Assembly (NCBI GenBank): GCA_038319025.1
Contig: JBBQCW010000002.1
Location: forward strand, 62,001 to 126,000
Length of the DNA stretch: 64,000 bases
Source of the DNA: JBBQCW01 sp038319025
GTDB lineage: Bacteria; Actinomycetota; Thermoleophilia; Solirubrobacterales; Solirubrobacteraceae
Direction: 5' to 3'
Within the stretch, counting starts at the first letter, position 1. Each line of letters opens with the position of its first letter. Of the stretch, positions 49,547-57,798 are shown piece by piece. Made by a program: the position numbers and the translations under genes. Under the pieces are notes generated by a model. The model did not search any database. It saw nothing but the letters and a program-made list of their open reading frames with translations, and was not told where the DNA came from.

Positions 49547-50830
49547 ATGCGCAGCGCCCTCGTTCTCTGGCTGGTCCTGTTCGGCGCCTACGCGTGCACG
49601 ATGGCGCTGAACGCTGAGCCGGGCGAGCGCTACTCGGCGTCGGAGGCGCGCGTGCTCCTGATCACCCGCTCGATCGTCGACGACGGCGACGTGGATCTGC
49701 GCAACCAGTACCACGACCGGCAATGGCGGTCACTGCGCCATCACACGCTGACGCCGATCGCCACGGTGCTCACGTCCGGTCGCCTGCTGGAGCCGATCGG
49801 CGTGGGCCTGCCGGCACTAGTGGCCCCGGCCTACGCGCTGGGAGGACCGCGGGCCGTGGAACTCTTCCTGGCTGCGCTGCTGGCCCTGGCGGTGGTGCTG
49901 GCCGCCGCGCTGGCCCGACGCCTGGTGCCCGATCCGTGGGCCACCGGGACGGCCGTCGCCCTGGGCCTCTCCCCTCCCATGCTGGCCATGGCTACGACGG
50001 TGGCGCCGGAGGGCGCAGTCGCTGCGTTGCTGGCGGGAGCAGCGCTGCTCGCCCTGCGATTGCGCGAGGAAACGCGAATCGCCTGGGCCGCCTGGTGTGC
50101 GCTGCTGATCGCGCTGCTGCCGTGGATCGGGCTGCGGTTCGTCCTGCCCGGGGCGGTGATCGCGCTCCTGATGGCGCGCTGGCTGCGGCGGCGCCGTCGC
50201 GGATTGGCCGGCTTCGTCGCGCTGGAGCTGATCTTCGTCTCCGTGCTGCTTTACCTCACGATCCACGATCGTCTGTACGGCGGCTCGTCACCGGACGCCG
50301 TGCTCCCGCCGGGGATGACGGGCACCGGCGCCCACGGACTCGGGGAGCACCTGCACCGGCTCCCGCGGCTCGTCGGCATCTGGCTGGATCCGGACGTGGG
50401 TCTGCTCTGGTGGGCGCCGGGAACGGTCCTAGTGCTCGTCGGCGTCTGGCGACTGTGGCGCACGCGAAGCGATCGGCTCTGGAAGATCGTGCCCGAGCAG
50501 ATCGACGTGGACGTCACCGCCGGGATGTCCCTGGCGGTCGTTGGGGCCGGGTTGCTGAGCGCGGTGTTCATCGTGCCGGTCCTGCACGGCACGTGGTTCG
50601 CCGGGCACGACATGGTGGCCGTGTTCGCCTTTGGCGCGGCCCTCGCCGCCTGGGGCGCTCAAAGGGTCCCGCGCGTGGCCGTGGCGCTGCTGGCGCTCAC
50701 CGTGTTCGCAGGAGTGTGGTTCGTCGCGGCCGGTCTCTTGGCCCACGGTGTCGGCGTGAATCCGGCGCACGGCCCTCTGCTGCCCTGGGGCGGAGCAACC
50801 GGTGCGTTGCCGTCGTGGCCGTCGGGCTGA
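49547..50830 (+). CDS. Polytopic membrane protein, glycosyltransferase (GT-C)-like
   Basis: A 427-residue protein with about ten hydrophobic segments. The N-terminal loop contains ARVLLITRSIVDDGDVDLRNQYHDRQW, an acidic motif seen in membrane proteins that I associate with GT-C fold lipid-linked sugar transferases, though this is a guess. A GLHLDPDVGLLWWAP-like stretch (GIWLDPDVGLLWWAPGTV) lies mid-protein. GAGGAT lies eight bases before the ATG. Its stop is part of a hairpin shared with meaB. Confidence 0.65.
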   Translation: MRSALVLWLVLFGAYACTMALNAEPGERYSASEARVLLITRSIVDDGDVDLRNQYHDRQWRSLRHHTLTPIATVLTSGRLLEPIGVGLPALVAPAYALGGPRAVELFLAALLALAVVLAAALARRLVPDPWATGTAVALGLSPPMLAMATTVAPEGAVAALLAGAALLALRLREETRIAWAAWCALLIALLPWIGLRFVLPGAVIALLMARWLRRRRRGLAGFVALELIFVSVLLYLTIHDRLYGGSSPDAVLPPGMTGTGAHGLGEHLHRLPRLVGIWLDPDVGLLWWAPGTVLVLVGVWRLWRTRSDRLWKIVPEQIDVDVTAGMSLAVVGAGLLSAVFIVPVLHGTWFAGHDMVAVFAFGAALAAWGAQRVPRVAVALLALTVFAGVWFVAAGLLAHGVGVNPAHGPLLPWGGATGALPSWPSG

Positions 50831-50849
50831 GCCCGCGCGGCCTCAGCCC
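50824..50849. terminator. Bidirectional terminator made from both stop codons
   Basis: GGGCTGAG and CTCAGCCC form an eight-base-pair stem with a ten-base loop. It contains the TGA of the membrane-protein gene and the TGA of the convergent meaB gene, as at 45074-45096. Confidence 0.65.
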
Positions 50850-51790
50850 TGCTCTTCGAGGATCCGGGTCGCGGCGGTTGCCGGATCCAGGCGTCGGGCG
50901 ACGACGTCGTCCAGCAGCGCCTCGAAGGAAGCGCCGTCGTCGAGGCTCCGTTCGAGGCTGCGGCGCATTCGGTGCATGCAGATCGACAGGACCTCGCTGC
51001 GCAGGTTGCGGCGTCGGCGCTCGGCCAACGCGCCTTCGTCGACGATGAAGGCGCGGTGCTCGTCCAGGCGGGTGACGAGGTCCTCCAGGCCCACGCCGCG
51101 ATGGGCTTCGGTGCGCACGATCGGCACCTGCCATCCGCCGGAGGGAGCCAGCGAAAGAACGCCGCGAATCTCGCGCACCATCGTCTCGGTGAGTGGATGA
51201 TCGGCCTTGTTGACGACGATGATGTCCGGGATCTCCATGATCCCCGCCTTCAGCGCCTGGATCGAGTCGCCTGAGCCCGGCATCAGCACGAGCACGATGG
51301 TGTCGGCGTGGTCGATGATGTCGACCTCCGCCTGCCCCACCCCGACCGTCTCCAGAAACACGTCATCGCGGCCGGAGGCGTCCATCAGCAGGGCGGCTTG
51401 GAGCGCGGCTTCGCTGAGCCCGCCGAGCGCGCCTCGGTTGGCCATCGAGCGGATGAAAACGCCCGGATCCAGGAAATGGTCGGTGAGCCGGATGCGGTCG
51501 CCCAGCAGCGCGCCGTGGGTGAACGGCGACGATGGGTCGATCGACAGGACGGCGACCGTCCGGTCGGCTTCGCGGCGCAGTTTCGTCAGCGCCCCGATCA
51601 GCGTCGACTTCCCGGCGCCGGGAGCCCCGGTGAACCCGGTGACGAGCGCGTTGCCCGTGTGCGGGAAGACCTCGCGCACCAGCTCCCAGCCCGCTGGATC
51701 GTCGTTCTCGACCAGCGTGATGGCGCGCGCCAGGGCGCGGCGATCGCCGTCGAGGAGGCGTTTGGCGAGGTCAGGCTGGGTCACGGGCAT
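50843..51790 (-). CDS. meaB: MeaB/ArgK-family GTPase (mutase chaperone)
   Basis: A 315-residue G3E GTPase. Walker A is GFTGAPGAGKST, followed by SIDPSSPFTHGALLGDRIRL, FLETVGVGQAEVDII (switch region) and VVNKAD. MeaB proteins guard and reload B12-dependent acyl-CoA mutases, so its likely client is the mutase at 38597/39568 about ten kilobases away. The start is uncertain between MPVTQPDLAKR (used) and MRRRMP four codons upstream. Confidence 0.93.
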   Translation of the reverse strand: MPVTQPDLAKRLLDGDRRALARAITLVENDDPAGWELVREVFPHTGNALVTGFTGAPGAGKSTLIGALTKLRREADRTVAVLSIDPSSPFTHGALLGDRIRLTDHFLDPGVFIRSMANRGALGGLSEAALQAALLMDASGRDDVFLETVGVGQAEVDIIDHADTIVLVLMPGSGDSIQALKAGIMEIPDIIVVNKADHPLTETMVREIRGVLSLAPSGGWQVPIVRTEAHRGVGLEDLVTRLDEHRAFIVDEGALAERRRRNLRSEVLSICMHRMRRSLERSLDDGASFEALLDDVVARRLDPATAATRILEEQG

Positions 51791-51850
51791 GCGGCGGCGC
51801 ATGATGGCAGGAGCGACGGTCCGCAGGATGCGAGCGGCCGGTCCGGCCCC

Positions 51851-51856
51851 TAGGCT
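51851..51856 (+). promoter_or_regulatory. -10 hexamer TAGGCT, leaderless type
   Basis: Six bases before ATG 51863. Confidence 0.5.
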
Positions 51857-51862
51857 GATCGC

Positions 51863-52333
51863 ATGCAATCAATTCGTCGCCTCACCATCGTCGCCGTCGC
51901 CGTCCCGGCGCTCGCGCTCACCGCTTGCGGATCGAGCAGTGATAAGTCCCTTGACCAGAAGGCGCTGGCCGCCAAGGCCGACGCGATCTGCGTCAGCTAC
52001 AACAAGCAGGCCAAGGCGATCGCGCAGCCGAAGAACATCAACGACCCTGCCCAGGCCGCCGCCTACTTCCAGGCCGCTCACGACCTGGCCAAGAAGCAGC
52101 GCGACGAACTCGGTGGGCTTAAGCCGGCCGACGCCGTGAAGACCAAATGGGCCGCCTACCTCGCGGCGTACGACGAAGGCACCACGTACTTCCAGCAGCT
52201 GGCCGACGCCGCCAAGGCGAAGGACCAGGCCGCCGGCCAGAAGCTGCTGACCGGTTTCCAGACGCTGTCGACCAAGATCAACGGCGCCGCCGACGCAGTC
52301 GGGGCGACGACCTGCGGCAGCAAGTCCAGCTAG
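51863..52333 (+). CDS. Small lipoprotein of unknown function
   Basis: A 156-residue protein with a lipobox LTACGSSS after a short signal. The mature part is helical and Ala/Lys-rich, with two conserved-looking cysteines (DAICVSYNKQ and ATTCGSK) that may pair. This layout occurs in Thermoleophilia lipoproteins of unknown role. TAGGCT (51851-51856) lies six bases before the ATG. Confidence 0.7.
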   Translation: MQSIRRLTIVAVAVPALALTACGSSSDKSLDQKALAAKADAICVSYNKQAKAIAQPKNINDPAQAAAYFQAAHDLAKKQRDELGGLKPADAVKTKWAAYLAAYDEGTTYFQQLADAAKAKDQAAGQKLLTGFQTLSTKINGAADAVGATTCGSKSS

Positions 52334-52891
52334 TCACTCAGACGGGACGAGCGTGACGACCAGGTGGCGGGCGTAGGCCGCCCGCTCCCTGGGCGTCATG
52401 CGCCCCGGCTCCTCGTCGAGCAGCCGCGCCAGGCCCACGTAGGCGGAGTACATGAGCAGCGCGTGCCGACGCGCCACGGCCGGAGTCATGCCGGTCTCCC
52501 GGCACGCGCGGCCGATCACGGCCAGGCGCCGCTCGCTCGAGCGTTGTATCGCCTCGCGTGCAGCCGGCTCGCGGTCCGTAGCTTCGAGCAGCCGGATGAA
52601 GAGCGACGGCGGCTTGCTTGCCGCCCGCTCGCACAACGCGCGTAGCCGCTCCCACGGGTCGGTGATCGATTCCAGCGCGTCGAGCACGGCGTCGCTGTGA
52701 TCGCGCTCCCAACGTGCGACGACGGCTTCCAAGAGCTCCTCGCGGGAGGCGAAGTGCCAGTAGAAGCTGCCCCGCGTGACACCGAGTGCTCGGGCCAACG
52801 GCAGCGCGGCCACGGCTTCGGTGCCGCCCGCCTCCAACGCCGTCAGGCCGGCGTCGATCCAGTCCTCGCGATCCAGCGTGCGTTGGGCCAT
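52334..52891 (-). CDS. TetR-family transcriptional regulator
   Basis: A 185-residue TetR regulator: helix-turn-helix LPLARALGVTRGSFYWHFASREELLEAVV, helical C-terminal domain. It is divergent from an MBL-fold hydrolase. Two CCGTACA-N4-TGTACGG palindromes in the gap are its likely operators; the first overlaps its own TACGGT -10 (52899-52904), indicating autorepression. The stop abuts the lipoprotein stop. Confidence 0.92.
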   Translation of the reverse strand: MAQRTLDREDWIDAGLTALEAGGTEAVAALPLARALGVTRGSFYWHFASREELLEAVVARWERDHSDAVLDALESITDPWERLRALCERAASKPPSLFIRLLEATDREPAAREAIQRSSERRLAVIGRACRETGMTPAVARRHALLMYSAYVGLARLLDEEPGRMTPRERAAYARHLVVTLVPSE

Positions 52892-52899
52892 GGAAAAGA

Positions 52900-52917
52900 C
52901 CGTACACCCCTGTACGG
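52900..52917. promoter_or_regulatory. Operator palindrome 1 (tetR/MBL)
   Basis: CCGTACA-CCCC-TGTACGG, perfect seven-base arms. It overlaps the putative -10 of the TetR gene, eight bases upstream of its ATG. Confidence 0.65.
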
Positions 52918-52928
52918 CAATTGCTGTA

Positions 52929-52946
52929 CCGTACATAGATGTATGG
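52929..52946. promoter_or_regulatory. Operator palindrome 2 (tetR/MBL)
   Basis: CCGTACA-TAGA-TGTATGG, the same palindrome with one mismatch, 29 bases from the first. It covers the ATG (52943) of the MBL gene, so bound repressor could block a leaderless transcript. Confidence 0.55.
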
Positions 52947-53608
52947 AAACCATCGCGCCCGATCTCCAACTCCTCCCTGGTCGTCCGCGGCACGGGTTCA
53001 ACGCCTATCTGATGGGCGGCGTCCTCGTCGACGCCCGCACCCGTATGGCCCACCGGCGACTGCACCGCCTGCTGTCGGCCGATCCGCCCACCGCCCATGT
53101 GATCACCCACGCCCACGCCGACCATCAGGGAGCCAGCCACGCCCTGTGCGACGACTTCGACATCGAGTTGTGGTGCCCAGAGGGCGATGCGGACGCGATG
53201 GAAGCCGGGGATCTGAGCGACCGGGCCCCCAGCAACATGATCACGCGTACGCAACTGCGCTTCTGGGCCGGCCCTGCCCACCCCGTCGCGCGGCGACTGC
53301 GCGAGGGCGACGAGGTCGGTGGCTTCACCGTGGTCGACACCCCCGGCCACTCGCCGGGGCACGTGTCGTTCTGGCGCGAGCAGGATCGCGTCCTGGTGGC
53401 CGGCGATGCGATCTTTGGCCGCCATCCGGTCACCGGCCGCCCGTCGCTTCATGAGCCGCCCGGCATCTTCACTCTGGATCCGGCGCGGGCGCGCGACAGC
53501 ATTCGACGCCTCGCGGCCCTCGAGCCCAAGGTGGTCTGCTTCGGCCACGGCGCCCCGTGGCGCGATCAGGCTGCTTTGCAGGCGTTCGCGGCGGCTCTGC
53601 CCGGCTAG
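52943..53608 (+). CDS. Metallo-beta-lactamase-fold hydrolase
   Basis: A 221-residue MBL-fold protein: ITHAHADHQG metal motif, TPGHSPGHVSFW, VLVAGDAIFG and a terminal CFGHGAP. The compact form resembles glyoxalase II-like hydrolases. The ATG METIAPDLQLLPG lies within an operator palindrome. Repressor control by the divergent TetR is likely. Substrate unknown. Confidence 0.88.
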   Translation: METIAPDLQLLPGRPRHGFNAYLMGGVLVDARTRMAHRRLHRLLSADPPTAHVITHAHADHQGASHALCDDFDIELWCPEGDADAMEAGDLSDRAPSNMITRTQLRFWAGPAHPVARRLREGDEVGGFTVVDTPGHSPGHVSFWREQDRVLVAGDAIFGRHPVTGRPSLHEPPGIFTLDPARARDSIRRLAALEPKVVCFGHGAPWRDQAALQAFAAALPG

Positions 53609-53618
53609 GATCCCGGCG

Positions 53619-54299
53619 GTGTCGTCCGTCAGCGATCCTGCCACCGCCACCGAAGCTGAACTCCACGTCCGTCGCCCGCCGGCGCCGCTGCACGGCGGGC
53701 CGCTGACCTACCTGCGGTTCGCCCGCCGCCACGGCATGCTGACCCCCGGCTACCTGCGACTGCTCGTCCGCTTCGGCTGGCTGAAGCTGCGCTGGCGGGG
53801 CCGCTTGCAGACCGACGGCGTGGTGTTCGTCTGCCCGAAGACGACTTTTGAGATCGGCCCCAACGCCGTCGTCCGCCTGGGCCGTTGGTCCTGGATCGGG
53901 CACGGTTGCAAGATCCGGGCGCACGAAGGCGTCGTGGAGATCGGCGCCAAATCCGTGCTCGGCCAGGAGTGCACGATCTCCGCCTTCCAGCATGTGTCGA
54001 TCGGCCGCGAGTGCATCCTCGCCGACCGCGTGATGCTGATCGACTTTGACCATGGCGTGGTCGAGGTCGACCGGCCGGTTCGCGACCAGGGCATCTACAA
54101 GCGCGACGTGCGGGTGGGTCACAACGTCTGGATCGGCTACGGCGCCTGCCTCCTGCGCGGCGTCACGGTGGGCGACAACGCGATCGTCGGCACGAGCACA
54201 GTCGTCACGCGCGATGTGGAGAGCAACGCCGTCGTGGCGGGCGCTCCGGCGCGGGTCCTGCGCATGCGCGACGTGCCCCAGACGATGCGCTGGGAGTAA
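53619..54299 (+). CDS. Left-handed beta-helix acyltransferase (WbbJ/LacA-like)
   Basis: A 226-residue protein. The central and C-terminal part is a hexapeptide-repeat beta-helix (VVRLGRWSWIGHGCKIRAHEGVVEIGAKSVLGQECTISA, VRVGHNVWIGYGACLLRGVTVGDNAIVGTSTVVTRDV, VVAGAPARVLRMR). The loop LIDFDHGVVEVDRPVRDQG holds the His typical of O-acetyltransferases. The sugar or lipid acceptor is unknown. The GTG start has TAGGAT (53606-53611) seven bases upstream; that TAG is also the MBL stop. Confidence 0.88.
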   Translation: MSSVSDPATATEAELHVRRPPAPLHGGPLTYLRFARRHGMLTPGYLRLLVRFGWLKLRWRGRLQTDGVVFVCPKTTFEIGPNAVVRLGRWSWIGHGCKIRAHEGVVEIGAKSVLGQECTISAFQHVSIGRECILADRVMLIDFDHGVVEVDRPVRDQGIYKRDVRVGHNVWIGYGACLLRGVTVGDNAIVGTSTVVTRDVESNAVVAGAPARVLRMRDVPQTMRWE

Positions 54300-54351
54300 C
54301 GCAGGCGCACGGAGCGCCGCTTCGGACCGCCAAACTGGCCGAGTCCGCGGC

Positions 54352-54357
54352 TAGTCT
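54352..54357 (+). promoter_or_regulatory. -10 hexamer TAGTCT, leaderless type
   Basis: Seven bases before ATG 54365. Confidence 0.5.
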
Positions 54358-54364
54358 CCGGGCC

Positions 54365-55213
54365 ATGAACAGATTCGCGCGCGGCTGGCAGCTGACCAAA
54401 GAGAGTTGGGCGATCGTGCGTAACGATCGCTCGCTGGTCGTCTTTCCCATCATCTCGGCCGTCTCCGGCATCGTCACGGTGGCGATCTTCTTCGCGCTGG
54501 GGGCCGGGGCTATCACGGCGACCGACAAGCAGTGGACGGGGATCCCGTTCTTCGTCCTCGGCGTCTATCTCCTGATCGTGGCCGGCGTGTTCTCCTCGGT
54601 CGCGCTCGCCGCCTGCGCATCAAAGGCGCTGGATGGTCAGGACACCACCGTCGGCGAGGGCATCGCCGCGGCCCGCGGCCGCCTCGGCCTGATCTTCGCG
54701 TGGGCGGCCGTGTCGCTGTTCGTGGGCACCGTGATCGCCATCCTCCAAGCTTTCCTGGAGGACGTCGCCGGCTCGCTCGTCGGCTCCATCGTCGGTGGTC
54801 TGGCCAACGTCGGCTGGAGTATCGCGACCTACTTCGTCGTCCCGGTGATCGCCTTAGAGGGCCTGGGCCCGAAAGCCGCGCTGGGCCGTTCGGTGAAGGT
54901 GATCAAGGAGCGCTGGGGCGAGGGCGTGGTCGGCTCCGGGTCGATCGGGCTCGTGTTCATGGTCGCGTTCCTCCCCGCGCTGGGCCTGGTCGTGCTGGGC
55001 GCCTCTATGTTGGACAAGAACGCGCCGGCCGGAGCGGCCATCATCGCCGTGGGCGTGATCATCGTGGCCGTAGCGACGATGCTTCAGATGACGATCACGA
55101 CGGTATTCAAGGTCGCGCTGCTGCGCTACGCCACCGACGGCGCGGTGCTCGGCGGGTTTCAGCAGGACCAGCTCGAGAACGCGTTCAAGGTGAAGAAGAC
55201 TCGCCGGCGCTAG
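54365..55213 (+). CDS. DUF6159-like integral membrane protein
   Basis: A 282-residue protein with about six hydrophobic segments. The opening FARGWQLTKESWAIVRNDRSLVVFPIIS and AYFVVPVIALEGLGPKAALGRSVKVIKERWGE-like stretch match a family of uncharacterised actinobacterial membrane proteins. TAGTCT (54352-54357) lies seven bases before the ATG. Convergent with a methyltransferase gene, sharing four bases. Confidence 0.75.
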   Translation: MNRFARGWQLTKESWAIVRNDRSLVVFPIISAVSGIVTVAIFFALGAGAITATDKQWTGIPFFVLGVYLLIVAGVFSSVALAACASKALDGQDTTVGEGIAAARGRLGLIFAWAAVSLFVGTVIAILQAFLEDVAGSLVGSIVGGLANVGWSIATYFVVPVIALEGLGPKAALGRSVKVIKERWGEGVVGSGSIGLVFMVAFLPALGLVVLGASMLDKNAPAGAAIIAVGVIIVAVATMLQMTITTVFKVALLRYATDGAVLGGFQQDQLENAFKVKKTRRR

Positions 55214-55842
55214 AACATCGCCTCGGGTGTAAGCCCCGGCCGGACACTGACCCAGCTTTTGATCAGCGGACCGAAGAACTCCGCATGGGGCCGACCGAAG
55301 AGGGACGTCATCTCAGCGCGACGAAGAAGTTCGATCTGATCCCACTCCCCCGCGATCCCGAGGCGCCAGTACGGACGGCGCAGCGGCGGCGCGAGCCAAT
55401 GGGCCGACGGCAGCAGCGCGTGCGGTTCGATCGGGAACTCCCAGGCCGGGGTCTGCACGTACCAGCCGCGACCGACCCGCCGGATCTCGGCGGCGAAAGC
55501 AAAACGCGACTCAGGGTCGATGTGCTCGACCACGCTGGAGCAGTAGACGACATCGAACGCGTCGTCGGCAAACGGGAGGCCCGTGGTCGCGTCGGCCCGT
55601 ACGAACGGCCCTGGGTAGTCGGGGCGGTCGACCAGATCCACGCCCGTCACGTCCAGCTCCGGCGCGAAGGCCCGTAGGCCCAACGAGCCACAACCGAGAT
55701 CGAGAATCCGTGCGTCCGCATCCAGCCCGGCGAGCGCCATGAACCTGCGGTACCGGACGGCCCGCATCGCGTGAGCCTGACGAGAGGCGAGCCGAGTGCG
55801 CAACCCGGGCCGGGCGGCGGACGCATAGACATCGGCGTGCAT
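55210..55842 (-). CDS. Class I SAM-dependent methyltransferase
   Basis: A 210-residue methyltransferase: SAM motif ILDLGCGSLGLRAF, GVDLVDRPDYPGPFVRADATTGLPFADDAFDVVYCSSVVEHI. The GxG motif is GCGSLG. The acceptor substrate cannot be deduced. The ATG at 55842 (MHADVYAS) is used; upstream starts exist. Isolated between unrelated genes. Confidence 0.82.
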   Translation of the reverse strand: MHADVYASAARPGLRTRLASRQAHAMRAVRYRRFMALAGLDADARILDLGCGSLGLRAFAPELDVTGVDLVDRPDYPGPFVRADATTGLPFADDAFDVVYCSSVVEHIDPESRFAFAAEIRRVGRGWYVQTPAWEFPIEPHALLPSAHWLAPPLRRPYWRLGIAGEWDQIELLRRAEMTSLFGRPHAEFFGPLIKSWVSVRPGLTPEAMF

Positions 55843-55987
55843 GCAGACTCGAACGGGCGAGCCGCGGAGATGTTGCGCCGATCGCCTCTCAGGAGACTCC
55901 CACCCTCGCCACAAGGCTCCCTTATTCGGCGCCCCCAGGATGGTCTGACACCGGGCAAACCTGCCCCGACCCAGACAGGAGCCTCAC

Positions 55988-56605
55988 ATGCAACTCTCTC
56001 CCCGCAGCCGCAAGATCGCCGCCATCGTCGCCTCGGCGGCCCTCATCCCGACGGCCGTCGTCGGCGCCGCCAGCGCGGCGTCGACCAGCACCACCAGCAC
56101 CACCACGACGAGCGCAGCAGCGGACCACGGCCCGCGCGGCCACCACGGCCCCGACCTCACCAAGCTCGCCGCCAAGCTCGGCGTGACCCAGGCGCAGCTG
56201 AAGACCGCTCTGGATGCGACGCGGCCCACCGACAAGCCCAAGGGCAACCCGGGCGCCGGCCTGGCCTCCGACCTGGCGACAGCGCTGGGCGTAAGCACCC
56301 CACAGGTGCAGACCATCCTCGACGCCAACCGACCGGACAAGCCGACCACGCCGCCGGCCGCCGGAAGCCAGCCGGCCAAGCCCGACATGTCCAAGCTCGT
56401 CAGCGCGCTGAGCACCGGCCTCAACCTCGACTCGGCCACCGTGCAGACGGCGCTCGACAAGTTGCAGGCCGCTCATAAGGCCGGCGATGCGACCCGCGCG
56501 AAGACGATGGCCACCGCGTTGGCCAAGCAGCTGAACCTCGACGCCGCCACGGTTCAGTCCGCGCTGGCGTCGCTGCGCCCCGCCGGTCCCCCCGCCGGCA
56601 ACTAG
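55988..56605 (+). CDS. Secreted alpha-helical repeat protein
   Basis: A 205-residue exported protein. After a signal peptide (KIAAIVASAALIPTAVVGAASA) and a Ser/Thr-rich linker, four related helical units follow: LAAKLGVTQAQLKTALD, LATALGVSTPQVQTILD, LSTGLNLDSATVQTALD, LAKQLNLDAATVQSALA, separated by Pro-rich spacers. Function unknown. AGGAG precedes the ATG. A strong hairpin follows. Confidence 0.75.
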   Translation: MQLSPRSRKIAAIVASAALIPTAVVGAASAASTSTTSTTTTSAAADHGPRGHHGPDLTKLAAKLGVTQAQLKTALDATRPTDKPKGNPGAGLASDLATALGVSTPQVQTILDANRPDKPTTPPAAGSQPAKPDMSKLVSALSTGLNLDSATVQTALDKLQAAHKAGDATRAKTMATALAKQLNLDAATVQSALASLRPAGPPAGN

Positions 56606-56638
56606 GCAGTCCGCGCAGATCCTGACGACGCAGGACCG

Positions 56639-56664
56639 CTCCGCCCGGGTCAGCCCGGGCGGAG
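56639..56664. terminator. Strong bidirectional hairpin terminator
   Basis: CTCCGCCCGGG-TCAG-CCCGGGCGGAG: a perfect eleven-base-pair stem between the convergent helical-repeat gene and the DUF2277 gene. Confidence 0.75.
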
Positions 56665-56675
56665 TCGTCGTCGTT

Positions 56676-56963
56676 CTAGGCCGAGGCGACGCGCGCGGCG
56701 CCGAACCGTTCAGCACTACGAGCCCGCGCCTTCGCGGCCTCCATCTCACGGTCCTTCGTGGGCGCGGTGGTCACAAGCTGATCGAGCAACTGCATGGTCA
56801 CCGCGGCGACGGCGTCCACGGCAGCATCGAACGCTTCCGCATTGGCCTGCGACGGCTTGGTGAATCCGCTGACCTTGCGGACGTACTGCAGAGCAGCGTC
56901 ATGGACCTCCTTCGTCGTGGCCGACGGCTCGAAGTTGTACAGCGGGCGAATGTTGCGACACAT
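56676..56963 (-). CDS. DUF2277 family protein
   Basis: A 95-residue protein: MCRNIRPLYNFEPSATTKEV start, then RKVSGFTKPSQANAEAFDAAVDAV and KDREMEAAKARARSAERFG, characteristic of DUF2277. Function unknown. TACGCT (56971-56976, minus) lies seven bases before the ATG. Divergent from a GST-like gene. Confidence 0.92.
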   Translation of the reverse strand: MCRNIRPLYNFEPSATTKEVHDAALQYVRKVSGFTKPSQANAEAFDAAVDAVAAVTMQLLDQLVTTAPTKDREMEAAKARARSAERFGAARVASA

Positions 56964-57023
56964 GCGTGCAAGCGTACGACGGCGCGACGGGCCGCGCCAA
57001 CGCTCTCGTCGGCGCAGCGTTCG

Positions 57024-57029
57024 TAGACT
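57024..57029 (+). promoter_or_regulatory. -10 hexamer TAGACT, leaderless type
   Basis: Seven bases before GTG 57037. Confidence 0.5.
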
Positions 57030-57036
57030 CGCGACG

Positions 57037-57798
57037 GTGACCGCGCATCGGCTCATCACCATTCCCATCAGCCACTTCTGCGAGAAGGCGCGCTGGGCAC
57101 TCGACCGGGCCGGCGTGTCGTACGTCGAAGAACGCCACCTGCAGGCGATCCACGCCGTCTACGCGCGGCGCGCGGGCGGCGGCGTAACGGTGCCGGTGTT
57201 TGTATGCGACGACGGCGAGGTGCTCGCCGAATCAACGGCCATCGTCCGCTGGGCGGACGGTCATCACAACCTGCAGGACCGGCTTTATCCCGTCGGGGAC
57301 GAGGGGATCCGCGCCGCTCGAATCGAGGCCTGGCTGGACGTGAGCCTCGGTCCGCAGGGGCGCCTGTGGATGTACGAGTCGACGCTGCCCGTGATGGACG
57401 AGATGGCCCCGTGGCTGCTGGACGGCGTGCCCTCTTGGGAGAGAAAGGCGTTGCGCGCGGGCCGCTGGGCACTGAACCCGTTCATCCGGTGGCGGCTCGG
57501 CGTGGACGCCGGGACCGCGGTGGCGGCGCTCGCCGACGTCGACACCGTGTTCGACGACATCGCCCACCTCCTCGCCGACGGCCGACCCTATCTCTGCGGC
57601 GAGCGCTTCACCGCCGCCGACCTGACTTTCGCCGCGCTCAGCGCCGCGGTGCTCGCACCCGAGCAGTACGGCTCTCCCCTACCTCCGTTAGACCTCCTGC
57701 CGCCCGCGATGGTCACCGACGTACGGCGTCTCCGCGACCATCCCGCGGGTCAATTCGCGGCCCGCATGTACGAGCAGGAACGCCAACCAGGCCCTTAG
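57037..57798 (+). CDS. Glutathione S-transferase-like protein
   Basis: A 253-residue protein with a thioredoxin-fold N-terminus (LITIPISHFCEKARWALDRAGVSYVEERHL, VPVFVCDDGEVLAESTAIVRWAD) and an all-helical C-terminal domain (PYLCGERFTAADLTFAALSA). SHFCEKARW is the usual GST start. Actinobacteria mostly use mycothiol, so the thiol partner is open. GTG start with TAGACT (57024-57029) seven bases upstream. Confidence 0.85.
   Translation: MTAHRLITIPISHFCEKARWALDRAGVSYVEERHLQAIHAVYARRAGGGVTVPVFVCDDGEVLAESTAIVRWADGHHNLQDRLYPVGDEGIRAARIEAWLDVSLGPQGRLWMYESTLPVMDEMAPWLLDGVPSWERKALRAGRWALNPFIRWRLGVDAGTAVAALADVDTVFDDIAHLLADGRPYLCGERFTAADLTFAALSAAVLAPEQYGSPLPPLDLLPPAMVTDVRRLRDHPAGQFAARMYEQERQPGP

Noticed and set aside
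53619..53621. Treating every TTGACA or TAnnnT as a promoter
   Set aside because: Only hexamers at a fixed 6-7 base distance from a supported start, or within clear palindromes, were kept.
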